A DNA stretch of 64,000 nt. Origin: Mesorhizobium sp. WSM2240 (GTDB lineage Bacteria; Pseudomonadota; Alphaproteobacteria; Rhizobiales; Rhizobiaceae). Positions 1-8,214 of this stretch are shown in pieces. Each line of letters opens with the position of its first letter. Within the stretch, counting starts at the first letter, position 1. Position numbers and translations under genes: made by a program. The notes under the pieces were generated by a model. The model was given only the letters and a program-made list of their open reading frames with translations, searched no databases and was not told the origin of the DNA. Where the stretch lies: positions 81,462 through 145,461 of the forward strand of contig NZ_CP159255.1 of the NCBI RefSeq assembly GCF_040438645.1. The letters are read 5' to 3'.

Positions 1-550
1 TGCCCCGGCTCTGACGAACGTTTGCGGGCCCGGCGTTGTATGCGGCGAGCATCAACAATGGATCGCCGAACTCGTCGTGGAGATGCTTCAGGTATTTGAT
101 GCCGCCGCGAACATTCGCATCGACATCACACCTGTCACGAACGCCAAGATCGCCCGCGGTTTCCGGCATCAGCTGCATGATCCCCACAGCGCCCGCCGAC
201 GATTGCTTGCGCGCCGCGCCATGCCGGCTTTCGACCCAAGCCACAGCGTCGGCCAGGTCCGCATCAACACCCTCTTGCGCCGCCACCGCGCGGACGAGGT
301 CGCTGACGGCCTTGCTATCGACTGCCGGACACTTAGTTGGCGGTAGAGCAGCCGACGACCGTGCCGTTGGGACCGCCTGATTCAACGTTACCTTATAAGC
401 GGCAGATTTTTCGGCCCGAAACGCTGCGGCTACACGCGCTGCAATATTTGGCGGTTGCGGAGCCTGCCGAGAGACTGCATCCTGTGCTTGGCTTTGTGTT
501 GCCAGCGCAACCCCTGCCGCAAGAATTCCGACGAATGAAACTCTGGCCAT
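1..550 (-). CDS. VirB1-like lytic transglycosylase, partial
   Basis: The reading frame starts at ATG 550, has a GAGG ribosome site just upstream, and runs off the left edge, so the C-terminus is missing. A signal peptide covers about the first 22 residues and ends in an AQA-type site. An SLT/lysozyme-like domain begins near residue 100: the glutamate in WVESRHG is the expected catalytic acid, followed by SAGAVGIMQLMPETA and later AAYNAGPANV. Such proteins cut peptidoglycan locally so that a type IV secretion channel can be assembled. The family assignment is strong. The VirB1 label is inferred from the conjugation-related neighbours, because the rest of the putative virB cluster lies outside the window. 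Confidence 0.85.
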   Translation of the reverse strand, partial: MARVSFVGILAAGVALATQSQAQDAVSRQAPQPPNIAARVAAAFRAEKSAAYKVTLNQAVPTARSSAALPPTKCPAVDSKAVSDLVRAVAAQEGVDADLADAVAWVESRHGAARKQSSAGAVGIMQLMPETAGDLGVRDRCDVDANVRGGIKYLKHLHDEFGDPLLMLAAYNAGPANVRQSRG

Positions 551-793
551 TGCGTCGCCTCGGTTATTACTTTAACTTACGTCATAACCGCGGCAATCCC
601 GCTCGTCAACAAGCGACTACAACCATGGCTTTCTTTCTCGTCGGTTATTCGCCCCTTTTGCTGCCGACCGTAGCGCGGGCGATCTCAGCGCGTCCAAGAG
701 GCCCGAGTTGCGCCTTCGGCGCTGCCCGCGCCAGCCGCTTGACGCTTTCGGTCACCCGCGCACAAATGCAGCCATAGAACGGAGAATGCCGTC

Positions 794-1411
794 ATGAAAT
801 TGATCGTTTCCGTTTTGGTTGCAGCCGCCGCATCGATGAGCGCGGCATCCGCCCAGGACGAGCCGTCACCATTCGCCGAACCGAGCGTTCAATATCTCAG
901 CCAGTTCGCCGAACCTCACAAGAAGGTCTTCGTTCTCGAGCGCTATGATGCAACCGGCAAGCTCTTCGTTCGCGACGTCGACGAGATCTCGTCTCCCGTC
1001 GAAATCATTGACGCGACCCATCGCAAGATCAACGGCGTCGAATATGTCTTGCGCGGCCTCACGTCGTGCCCGTCCAAGAAGGTCATCTACAATCGAGTGC
1101 AGACGTGGGATTGCAAGGACGCCGCGAAAGACGACGCCGGTACGATCTATAACGAGCGCGCCAGCGTGATCCTGTGCAAGACGCTGGTCCTGCAATCGAC
1201 GCCTGGAACGCCCGACCCTGTGTCCTGTTTCGCTCGCGTCGGTGAAGGATCGAACAGCGATCCGTTCCTCGTCGCCAACGACGACGACTCCATGGTCTTC
1301 CAAGGTTTTGCTCAGATCGGCGTAGGCACGGACGGCAAGCCGCTTCGCCCCGATCTCCTCGAGTCGGCGGTCATGGGAAAGGAAATGGGACTTGGCGATT
1401 CGAGCCAGTGA
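794..1411 (+). CDS. Secreted hypothetical protein
   Basis: This 205-residue protein begins with a clear cleavable signal peptide (about 20 residues, ending ASAQDE). The mature part is acidic and has four cysteines, two of them in TSCPSKKV and TWDCKD, which would suit disulfides in the periplasm. No known domain is recognised. Its 3' end overlaps the next gene by about 20 bases, and together with three following genes it forms a compact plus-strand operon of small exported or membrane proteins beside the VirB1-like gene. A role in conjugation or the cell envelope is a guess from position only. Confidence 0.8.
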   Translation: MKLIVSVLVAAAASMSAASAQDEPSPFAEPSVQYLSQFAEPHKKVFVLERYDATGKLFVRDVDEISSPVEIIDATHRKINGVEYVLRGLTSCPSKKVIYNRVQTWDCKDAAKDDAGTIYNERASVILCKTLVLQSTPGTPDPVSCFARVGEGSNSDPFLVANDDDSMVFQGFAQIGVGTDGKPLRPDLLESAVMGKEMGLGDSSQ

Positions 1412-1952
1412 TATTCTTTTGACGGCGACTGCAATCGCCGCGACCTTTCTTCCGGCCCACGGGCAGGAGGTGGCGCCGAGCTTCGCCGTCCCCAAGAACA
1501 TCACGTTGCGGACCGGCGACACCTGGGAGTTCAATGGCCAGGTCTACCGCCTGTATGGCGTCCAGTCCTGTATACGCGGCAGCATCGCTACCGACGCCGC
1601 CGGTGATAAACACGACTGCGGAAGCCTTTCGCTGGCCCAGCTCGGAGGCTTGTTTCAGACGGCGACCGTGACTTGCCAACCGATTGGGAGAGCGCGGGAC
1701 AACGCGATTTTCGCAGTTTGCGCCGCTGAGATCGACGGCTCGACGATCGACGTTGGCACAGCAATGATTTCTTCGGGCTTTGCCTTTGCGGCAACCTATC
1801 CGGATGGTAACGCCGTCAATATGAGCTATGTTGTTGCGGAACTCACGGCAAAAGGCGCCGGCGAGGGCTTGTGGGCTTACAACTTTCAACATCCCGTCCA
1901 GGCGCTTCTGCAGACCTCGCAGCCCGCGGCCACGAAAGGAGCTGGCCAGTGA
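1392..1952 (+). CDS. Secreted SNase-like (thermonuclease fold) protein
   Basis: The likely start is TTG 1392, preceded by a GGAAA/GGGA ribosome site inside the previous gene. A signal peptide of about 24 residues (ending AHGQE) leads into a region that resembles a staphylococcal-nuclease fold: TGDTWEFNGQVYRLYGV matches the usual D-G-D-T...R-L-x-G/D-I pattern, and the end (AELTAKGAGEGLW) resembles the end of the fold. The usual acidic and arginine catalytic residues are not all present, so it may bind rather than cut. A related membrane-anchored SNase lies at 17144-17677 and a broken one at 54387-54700. Confidence 0.7.
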   Translation: MAIRASDILLTATAIAATFLPAHGQEVAPSFAVPKNITLRTGDTWEFNGQVYRLYGVQSCIRGSIATDAAGDKHDCGSLSLAQLGGLFQTATVTCQPIGRARDNAIFAVCAAEIDGSTIDVGTAMISSGFAFAATYPDGNAVNMSYVVAELTAKGAGEGLWAYNFQHPVQALLQTSQPAATKGAGQ

Positions 1953-1954
1953 CC

Positions 1955-2161
1955 ATGCCGGATTCTCACTACAATCGCCCTATGACAATCGTGCAGGCGG
2001 AAGGGCTAGAAGCGCAGAAGCAAGCTGAACGCGATCTCGCCGATCTCCACAGCGGTCACGGTTGGGCCGTAGCCGCCATCATTTTCCTGCTGGCGCTCAC
2101 GTGGCTTTGCAACCGATTTCCCGCTCTAGGCGATTTGCTCCTTAGTCTTTGGTATTCATGA
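1955..2161 (+). CDS. Small single-pass membrane protein
   Basis: A 68-residue protein starting at ATG 1955, just after the stop of the SNase-like gene. Its N-terminal half is polar and its C-terminal half holds one hydrophobic segment (WAVAAIIFLLALTWLC), so it is probably a single-pass inner-membrane protein with a cytoplasmic N-terminus. It overlaps the next gene through an ATGA junction, which implies translational coupling. No family is recognised. Confidence 0.6.
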   Translation: MPDSHYNRPMTIVQAEGLEAQKQAERDLADLHSGHGWAVAAIIFLLALTWLCNRFPALGDLLLSLWYS

Positions 2162-2490
2162 ACAGCATCACATCCTCTGCCATCGCTCTCGTGATCGGTA
2201 TAGCCATGGGAGTTGGCGGGACCTACGCACTAACATCGTTGGCGCCTGGGAACTCCCAATTGGAAATTCCCACTGAGGAGGAAGCTCGCGCGTCGCTTCA
2301 AGCCGCCAAGCCCAATGATTGGCCGAATCTCCAATTATCCTTGGGGCAGTGCGACAAGGACACCTTGGGACCTGGTGTGCGATGCGCCGTTGACGTAACC
2401 TATGATGGTCTCGGCGGCCAAAGAAAGAGACAATCCATCGTCGGCTTTTCTAAAACCCCAAGCGGCTGGATGGCCTCTCTCTACCAATAG
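2158..2490 (+). CDS. Membrane-anchored hypothetical protein
   Basis: Start chosen at ATG 2158, which overlaps the preceding stop as ATGA; an in-frame start exists three codons upstream. The first 25 residues form a signal anchor (AIALVIGIAMGVGGTYAL). The soluble part carries two cysteines (QCDKD and VRCAVDV) that could pair in the periplasm. It is the last gene of the four-gene exported-protein operon. Function unknown; the conjugation context is suggestive only. Confidence 0.65.
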   Translation: MNSITSSAIALVIGIAMGVGGTYALTSLAPGNSQLEIPTEEEARASLQAAKPNDWPNLQLSLGQCDKDTLGPGVRCAVDVTYDGLGGQRKRQSIVGFSKTPSGWMASLYQ

Positions 2491-2493
2491 CCG

Positions 2494-2817
2494 TCACTCC
2501 CAAGAAAACGACTGCAACAGCATCTCCCAGTCATTCTCGTCCAGACCGCTGGCACCGTCGACAAGCAATGTCCGTACATAGGCCGCTTTGGCCGCAACAT
2601 CGACCATTGTCGTAGCGCTGAAAGCCAACAAAGCGTGTCGCGCTTCCCTCTCCGCTGCAATCGCTGAATCGGCAGGAAGCGAACGTCCACCACCGTTCTC
2701 ATTCACCGCTGCCTCCAATGACCGGCGGGCTCTGCGATGCTTCGCAATCAGCACCAACAGTATCCGGCCGACACGCTCAATGCGCTCGCCGTCCAGAACA
2801 ACCAGATTGATATCCAT
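2494..2817 (-). CDS. Small hypothetical protein, paralogue of 13334-13717
   Basis: A 107-residue, alpha-helical, charged protein with no signal peptide. Start chosen at ATG 2817; upstream in-frame codons run through a G+C-rich non-coding segment. Its C-terminus (KAAYVRTLLVDGASGLDENDWEMLLQSF, residues about 75-103) closely parallels that of the protein encoded at 13334-13717, so the two form a paralogous family within the element. It converges with the exported-protein operon with only three bases between stops. No domain recognised. Confidence 0.65.
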   Translation of the reverse strand: MDINLVVLDGERIERVGRILLVLIAKHRRARRSLEAAVNENGGGRSLPADSAIAAEREARHALLAFSATTMVDVAAKAAYVRTLLVDGASGLDENDWEMLLQSFSWE

Positions 2818-2923
2818 GATCTTCCCTTTCCCGCGTAGCGGTCTTGGTCTGCCGCAAGGCAGGGCCGTCCGCCCTGCCCTCGCGGCGTCGCAAGCCAGAC
2901 CCGGCAGAAAGGGGGAAAGGCCA

Positions 2924-2949
2924 AAATCGGAAGGGGGATCACCCACCCG
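2924..2949 (+). repeat. Dispersed G+C-rich element, copy 1 (upstream of ardC)
   Basis: The bases here read AAAATCGGAAGGGGGATCAC continuing CCACCCG. The reverse complement of 21711-21733 is nearly the same, with single-base differences. Both copies sit in gene-free, hairpin-rich leaders upstream of genes typical of plasmid leading regions (ardC here, a ParB-like remnant there). The surrounding 2818-3077 region contains no convincing gene. Confidence 0.55.
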
Positions 2950-3077
2950 CAGGGACATCCTGGAGGGCTGCGAGCAGCCCGGAGGGATAGTGTTGCAACG
3001 GCCGCACGCCGGAAGCATGGGGAAGACCGATTTTTGCCTTGTTGGGGAAAGATGGCTGGAACCATCGTTCCCCTCAG

Positions 3078-3287
3078 CTAACTTAAGAAAGCTCGGGCGA
3101 TCCGCTCCAGAAGTCTTTCCAGCGCCTGTTTGTGAAGCTCGTCGTGAGGAACGCGCGCCAGGAAATCGTCTATCGACATCCAGTTGGCCTTGCCCGATGG
3201 CGCGAACTCGACATAGAGGTGCATATTCTCCGGCTCAAAGACCACGCGCCAGCATCCTCGCGGTTCTTCGGCAAGCAAACAGATCAT
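3078..3287 (-). CDS. Small hypothetical protein
   Basis: A 69-residue protein starting at ATG 3287 (MICLLAEEPRGCWRVVFEP). It is amphipathic, with an alternating beta-like N-terminal half and a helical, basic C-terminus. No domain or signal is recognised. It lies alone on the minus strand between two G+C-rich leader segments upstream of ardC. Confidence 0.55.
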   Translation of the reverse strand: MICLLAEEPRGCWRVVFEPENMHLYVEFAPSGKANWMSIDDFLARVPHDELHKQALERLLERIARAFLS

Positions 3288-3631
3288 CGTCCTCGGCCTC
3301 TCTAGCTCGGCAACAGCAGAGACTTCATGAACTCGACTACGGCTGAGCCGTCGATCGCAAGAAATGAGTATTGACAGGGGTTGCGACCTGGACGCCGGGC
3401 GCTTTGCATCGTGTGATTTCCGGCTGCCGCTCGACTCGCGCAATTGCTCGATGGCCGACTCGATACCTCCCGGCCGTCTCCATCCGCCAAGTGATTGACG
3501 GGCAAGCTACGATGGCCCCTCCCCCATGCAACCGCTGTCGCGGTCCTCCTCTCCGTTGGGGCCCTACGGGGTGCATGGGCTCGTTTCAGCCATCTCCGTT
3601 TTTTGCCGTCAACCGACGGAAGGAGACGGCC
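3288..3631. other. ardC leader, no gene seen
   Basis: About 340 bases without a convincing gene. It contains a TTGACA at 3371-3376 without a matching -10 box, and ends in an AAGGAGA ribosome site for ardC. I see no other defined signal. Confidence 0.4.
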
Positions 3632-4519
3632 ATGCAGAGCATCAAGGACACCTACCAGCGCATCACTGATACGATTATCGAGCAGCTTGAATCCGGCACC
3701 AAGCCGTGGGTCCGTCCATGGCGCGGTAACGCCCGCAGAAGCTCGATCATCCCTCGCCGTGCGACCGGCGAAGCCTATCGCGGTATCAACGTCATCATGC
3801 TCTGGGTTGCCGGCCAGATGTTCGGCTACGAGGAAAACACCTGGATGACGTACCGACAGGCTCAGGATCTCGGCGGCCAGGTCCGCAAGGGCGAAAAAGG
3901 CTCGCTCGTCGTCAAGTACGGCACCTTCACGCCAAAGGATCAGGAGCACGACGAGGATCGCGTGATACCCTACCTGAAAGGCTACACCGTCTTCAACGTT
4001 GAGCAGATCGAGGACCTGCCGGACCGGTTCTTCAGCGCGGCCGAGGAACTGCCGTCAGCGCCGGTTCCGCACATCGAGACCGTCGAGACCTTCGTCAAAA
4101 ACACCGGCGCGAAGGTCAGCTACGGCGGCACGAAAGCCTGCTATCGACCGAGCATCGACGACATTCTGATGCCCGACCGTGACCGTTTCGACAGCGAGGT
4201 TCACCTTTACTCGACCCTGCTTCACGAGCTCAGCCATTTTTCAGGCGCCAAGCACCGCCTCGACCGCGATCTGACCGGCAGATTCGGCAATGAAGCATAT
4301 GCGATGGAAGAGTGCATTGCTGAATGTACAGCGGCTTTTTTATGCGCCGATCTTGGTGTCGACCATGATCCGCGGGACAACACCGCCGCGTACCTGGCGA
4401 ACTGGTTGACCGTTTTAAAGAGCGACAAGCGTGCAATCGTCACGGCCGCCGCCAAGGCGCAATCTGCCGCCGACTACCTCCACGGGCTCCAAGCATCGGA
4501 GACATGCGAGGCCGCTTAG
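3632..4519 (+). CDS. ardC: ArdC-like antirestriction protein
   Basis: A 295-residue protein with the two ArdC parts. An N-terminal ssDNA-binding domain (residues about 1-125, with KPWVRPWRG and the RGINVIML stretch) is followed by a zincin-type metallopeptidase domain with the zinc motif HELSH near residue 196 and a downstream glutamate (MEECIAE). ArdC proteins coat incoming single-stranded plasmid DNA and protect it from host restriction during conjugation. The start ATG 3632 has an AAGGAGA site seven bases upstream. Longer in-frame upstream codons run through the leader and are not used. The gene ends inside a strong hairpin. Confidence 0.9.
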   Translation: MQSIKDTYQRITDTIIEQLESGTKPWVRPWRGNARRSSIIPRRATGEAYRGINVIMLWVAGQMFGYEENTWMTYRQAQDLGGQVRKGEKGSLVVKYGTFTPKDQEHDEDRVIPYLKGYTVFNVEQIEDLPDRFFSAAEELPSAPVPHIETVETFVKNTGAKVSYGGTKACYRPSIDDILMPDRDRFDSEVHLYSTLLHELSHFSGAKHRLDRDLTGRFGNEAYAMEECIAECTAAFLCADLGVDHDPRDNTAAYLANWLTVLKSDKRAIVTAAAKAQSAADYLHGLQASETCEAA

Positions 4520-4526
4520 CGGCCTC
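4508..4526 (+). terminator. Intrinsic terminator overlapping the ardC stop
   Basis: Perfect eight-base stem GAGGCCGC / GCGGCCTC with loop TTA, followed by CTTCTTTC. The ardC stop codon lies in the loop, so termination is placed exactly at the gene's end. Confidence 0.65.
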
Positions 4527-4757
4527 CTTCTTTCGCTCGGTCTAGCAATCACGGGATCTCAACGGCGCAGAAGGGTGGAGAACTGCGATTCGCGTGGGTC
4601 TATTGGAACGAGCAAAGAGCGCCAATAGTTGGCCTTTCGCTCGGGCGGCGACGAACCTCAGATTCCCCGGACGGCCAAGAAGCAGTTGGTGATTCCCTGA
4701 TTTGAGTCTATCCCGGGCCAAGTCCAAGAGTTGTCGGCAGCAGAGGGACGAGGCAAC

Positions 4758-5540
4758 ATGGCGAGTTTCGCCGAACAAGCGAAGAAATTCTACGATGATC
4801 TTGGCGAGTTCTCCGCAACGAGGTCAAATGAGCTTGGCCAGATGCTTCAGCCGTATGTTCAGGTGACGGACCGCTATGGCATCCTTGTCTGCCGGATCAC
4901 GCTTATCCTAGGAAGAACGCCTTCCAGGTCGAAGACAGATACCGCTATCCGCGACCTAATGGCGGACGTCTTCGACTTTCTGTATGAGGCACGCTTCCTA
5001 ATCATAAAGGGCAAGCCGGAAGTGGCATACCCGCTAGCACGAAGGGCCTACGAGTCTTTGTCGCTGATGGTGGCCTGTTTCCTGGACAAAAAAACCGCCC
5101 ACCGATGGGTGGCAGGCAAGAAGCTCGGCAACGCGGAGATCCGCCGTGTCCTTGGAAAGCATCCGGCAGGAGAGCCCGAGGATAGAATGAAGGAGCTATA
5201 TGGGTTCTTCAGTCAAGTTTCACATCCTAACCGCGATATGGTCGCCCATCGGTTCTTGGGAATCGGTAATGAGTTTGTTCTCGGATCAATCGGTCGGCCG
5301 AGCCTGACCCTTCTGGCAGACTACGCGTTGAAGACCCTTGAACTTTGGCATTGGTTTGGTGCGTTCATTGGGTTCGCATATTTACCCGTTGTTGCCAATG
5401 CAGACCCAGATATAGTCGATGAGCATGTTGAGGTAAGGGAAATCGCTCAGCAAGTCGCGCGTTGGCTTGGGGAGCAGCACAACCGGGTCCTTGCTCAGGA
5501 GCAAGCTGAGATGGCCACCGCGAAAGCGGCTCGTCCCTGA
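4758..5540 (+). CDS. Hypothetical protein, HEPN/DUF5677-like
   Basis: A 260-residue, mostly helical protein; start ATG 4758 follows a GAGG site. The core (VAYPLARRAYESLSLMVACF, then HRWVAGKK and a SHPNRDMVAHR stretch) resembles DUF5677/HEPN-type families, in which a helix bundle often ends in an R-x4-6-H RNase motif; no perfect R-x4-6-H is evident. If HEPN-like, it could be a toxin or RNase in defence. This is resemblance only. It stands between ardC and a Zn-ribbon/PIN-like gene on the same strand, separated from the latter by about 200 bases. Confidence 0.6.
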   Translation: MASFAEQAKKFYDDLGEFSATRSNELGQMLQPYVQVTDRYGILVCRITLILGRTPSRSKTDTAIRDLMADVFDFLYEARFLIIKGKPEVAYPLARRAYESLSLMVACFLDKKTAHRWVAGKKLGNAEIRRVLGKHPAGEPEDRMKELYGFFSQVSHPNRDMVAHRFLGIGNEFVLGSIGRPSLTLLADYALKTLELWHWFGAFIGFAYLPVVANADPDIVDEHVEVREIAQQVARWLGEQHNRVLAQEQAEMATAKAARP

Positions 5541-5750
5541 AGATTGCGAAACGCGCCGAGATTGCCAGGGGCCGTTTCGTTTGATGGCATGGATGCACGC
5601 TCCCGACGGCATTGCCATGCGTTGGGATGATGATCTGCAAGGACATCACGGAATCTCAGATGACAAAATCACCAGCTCACATAAGGTGGCTTTTAGTGTT
5701 TCGGGGCCGATGAGCGCCCTAGCTCGCGTGTGAGGAAGTTGAGACTGGCA

Positions 5751-6803
5751 ATGGCATTGGTCAGCTACGTCCTTAGTGATTGCCCTGGTTGTGGAGCCAA
5801 AAACTCCTTCGGCAATGACGTATACGCCACACGCGTATCACTAGGCTGCGGCAGATGCACCTACAAGGAAAGCCGCCCGCTGCCGCCCATTACAAAGAAA
5901 ATCCTCTACCTAGATCAGTACTTCTTCAGCCATGCCATTCGGGGTAACGATCCCCAGTTTACCGCCGCCGCAAGTCTTATCCGTGAGTTGGTAGGCCTGC
6001 AGCTTCTGGCCGTGCCGTATTCCGACGTTCATGAGGACGAGACCCACCAGTGGGCAGGGCATGAACAACTCCTCGAATTCATCAAGTCCACGTCTGGTGG
6101 ACATGAGTTTTCCCAGACTTACCGGGTGGAGCTTAACCAACTCAACAATGCGTTTGAGGCATTCCTGAAGGGGCAGGCCGCGGCCTATGTTCCCAAGCGC
6201 GAGGATGCCCTTCACGACAAGGTCGACGTGTGGGGCGGGTACTTCCGTATCGACGTGGGAGGCTATCACGGCGACGTTGACCTCATCCGCAACCTAAAGG
6301 AACAGGCCATTGACGGCCTCGTTTCGCTATTCCCCGGCTGGCGCGAAAGTGCCAATACTTTCGAGCAAGACGTCGCCTTGGAGCACAATGCTGCAGCGAA
6401 AGGCTATGTGGACGCCTATGTGACTTACGTGAAGCGCATTGCCGAGGGCGACTACATGGCCCTAATGGATTCGCCCATTATGTCCCAAGTCATTCAGACG
6501 CTGATGCACCACTTCGCACGGGAAGTGCCGCCGCCCGAGCGGATGACGAGCATCCTAGCGTTTCTCTCCTCGGACCACTTCCGCAGCACGCCCTACCACG
6601 ATATTCAGGCCCGGATGTATGCCACCCTGAAAGCCATGGTGAAGGGCGGCTCGTACATGAATCCTGAGAAGAGCATTGCGCGGCTCTCGGGCTTCTACTT
6701 TGATGTAAAGCACATTTCCACCTACGCGCCCCACTGCGACGGGGACGCTCGACAATCCGCTCACCGGGGTCCGGAAACGCAAGGCATTGGGCGTCTCATT
6801 TAG
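5751..6803 (+). CDS. Zn-ribbon plus PIN-like hypothetical protein, C-terminus probably truncated
   Basis: Start ATG 5751 is preferred over GTG 5730. Residues 11-35 form a zinc ribbon (CPGCG ... CGRC). Then KKILYLDQYFFSHA resembles the first acidic strand of PIN-like nucleases, followed by VPYSDVHEDE and a helical region. Near the end, SGFYFDVKHISTYAPHCD looks like the usual late PIN strand with a conserved D, but the sequence then turns into an arginine- and glycine-rich tail unlike a protein core. The tail begins where a 10-base direct repeat flanking the resolvase segment occurs (6770). I infer the original C-terminus was lost by insertion or recombination. Confidence 0.65.
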   Translation: MALVSYVLSDCPGCGAKNSFGNDVYATRVSLGCGRCTYKESRPLPPITKKILYLDQYFFSHAIRGNDPQFTAAASLIRELVGLQLLAVPYSDVHEDETHQWAGHEQLLEFIKSTSGGHEFSQTYRVELNQLNNAFEAFLKGQAAAYVPKREDALHDKVDVWGGYFRIDVGGYHGDVDLIRNLKEQAIDGLVSLFPGWRESANTFEQDVALEHNAAAKGYVDAYVTYVKRIAEGDYMALMDSPIMSQVIQTLMHHFAREVPPPERMTSILAFLSSDHFRSTPYHDIQARMYATLKAMVKGGSYMNPEKSIARLSGFYFDVKHISTYAPHCDGDARQSAHRGPETQGIGRLI

Positions 6804-7469
6804 GTGGTACTATATTTCTTGCTGTGAGGGGGCCCTTTACGTTACAGTTCGCATATGACGCACACGTTGATTGGCTACGCCCGCTGTTCGACCGACAAAC
6901 AGGACCTCGCCGCGCAAAAGGAGGCCTTGCTGAAACTCGGCGTGGCACCGGATCGGATCTATACCGATCACGGTTTCACCGGCACAAACCGGGCACGGCC
7001 GGGACTCGATCAGGCGCTGGCAGCGGTGCGGGGCGGCGATACGCTGGTGGTGCCGAAGCTCGATCGGCTTGCGCGTTCTGTTCCCGACGCGCGCGCAATC
7101 GGAGACAGCCTGGCCGAGCGTGGCGTGAAGCTACAAATCGGGGCGAGCGTTCACGATCCCACGGACCCGATGGGCAAGCTGTTTTTCAACATTCTCGCCA
7201 CCTTTGCCGAGTTCGAGGCGGACCTCATCAAGCTTCGAACCCGCGAGGGGATGGCGGTGGCCCGGGCCAAGGGAAAGTTGCGTGGAAAGAAGCCAAAGCT
7301 GTCCGATCGCCAGCAGAAGGAATTGCGTCGCATGTACGACACCGGCGAATATTCGATCAGCGACCTTGCCGAACTATTCTCAATATCACGGCCGACCGTT
7401 TATCGGACCCTCGGCCGGCAGGTAGCCGGAGTCGGCGTGGAGGCGGCGTAAGCTTCCGGAAACGACCCC
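6770..7469. mobile_element. Resolvase segment with flanking repeats, Tn3-like relic
   Basis: The ten bases TCCGGAAACG occur in the same orientation at 6770-6779 and 7455-7464, bracketing a single serine resolvase gene. The right copy runs into AAACGACCCC (7460-7469), which read outward is GGGGTCGTTT, the typical end of many Tn3-family inverted repeats. No transposase is present. The segment may be the recombination arm of a decayed transposon that invaded the gene at 5751-6803. The boundaries are inferred. Confidence 0.4.
6855..7451 (+). CDS. Serine recombinase, Tn3-type resolvase
   Basis: A 198-residue protein of normal resolvase length. The N-terminal catalytic domain has the nucleophile serine in YARCSTDKQD (S12), the VPKLDRLARS motif, and FAEFEADLI in the long E helix. 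The C-terminal part (YSISDLAELFSISRPTVYR) is a helix-turn-helix for site binding. Resolvases of this kind resolve transposon cointegrates at a res site, normally next to the gene. No transposase is near. A different resolvase is encoded at 24893-25474. Confidence 0.88.
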   Translation: MTHTLIGYARCSTDKQDLAAQKEALLKLGVAPDRIYTDHGFTGTNRARPGLDQALAAVRGGDTLVVPKLDRLARSVPDARAIGDSLAERGVKLQIGASVHDPTDPMGKLFFNILATFAEFEADLIKLRTREGMAVARAKGKLRGKKPKLSDRQQKELRRMYDTGEYSISDLAELFSISRPTVYRTLGRQVAGVGVEAA

Positions 7470-7613
7470 AAGTGCGCCATAGATGAGGCTGTTCTGAATT
7501 CCCGAAAGCGGACACCACAATGCAAGATTCTTGCCGCCGAATTGAGCTATGCGGCAGCCCGTGCTGCCAGACTGGATTTTTCCAGCCTCAACCGGTCCAG
7601 AAAGTCGGGGGTG

Positions 7614-8075
7614 TCAGAGCGGCAACAATGCGTCAGGCTTCACATCACCAATCGATGCGTAAGTGTGCGTTTCCCTGACACCAGGAAGCGGCAGAATGAC
7701 CCGCTGCAGGAACTCCTGAAACGTCGCCATGTCAGCTATTCGTGCTTTGACCAGGTAGTCGAAACCACCAATCACCATATGGCATTCGATGATTTCGGGT
7801 GCCTTCGCAACAGCCTCCGCAAAGCGGTCGAAGACGTGCGGCGCGGTGTGATCGAGCCTTACCTCGACAAAGACGAGCGTGCCGCGTCCGATCTTTGAGG
7901 GCTCCAGCACTGCCCGCACGGCGCGGATAAAGCCTTCACTGAAAAGGCGCTTGATGCGTTGCGATGCGCCGGTCGGTGACAGTCCAACGCGTTGGGCGAG
8001 GTCAAGTACGGTCCGGCGACCATCTTCTTGCAATAGCCCAAGCAGCATCCGGTCGACACGGTCCAGATCGTTCAT
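7614..8075 (-). CDS. Lrp/AsnC-family transcriptional regulator
   Basis: A 153-residue protein: N-terminal winged HTH (RTVLDLAQRVGLSPTGASQR, residues about 22-41) and C-terminal RAM ligand-binding domain (VIGGFDYLVKARIAD). Start ATG 8075 gives the standard family length. It is divergent from the ornithine-cyclodeaminase-like gene at 8215, so it probably controls that gene in response to an amino acid. The shared region holds a GAAAT/ATTTC inverted repeat that could be its site. The ligand is unknown. Confidence 0.88.
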   Translation of the reverse strand: MNDLDRVDRMLLGLLQEDGRRTVLDLAQRVGLSPTGASQRIKRLFSEGFIRAVRAVLEPSKIGRGTLVFVEVRLDHTAPHVFDRFAEAVAKAPEIIECHMVIGGFDYLVKARIADMATFQEFLQRVILPLPGVRETHTYASIGDVKPDALLPL

Positions 8076-8128
8076 TTCGGATTCACACTTTCTTGGGCCT
8101 AAATGCGCGATAGTCACGCCAAAAAATC

Positions 8129-8144
8129 GAAATCACTATATTTC
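8129..8144. promoter_or_regulatory. Candidate Lrp-type operator
   Basis: Short inverted repeat GAAAT-6-ATTTC in an A+T-rich patch between the divergent Lrp gene and the cyclodeaminase gene. Lrp-family sites often have this kind of short A/T-rich dyad. Position and symmetry are seen; binding is inferred. Confidence 0.3.
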
Positions 8145-8214
8145 ATCGCGCCGGTTTGTCGCAATACGGTTGGAAGGCATCGAACGCCCAACCGAAACGA
8201 AGGCCAGCAACATC

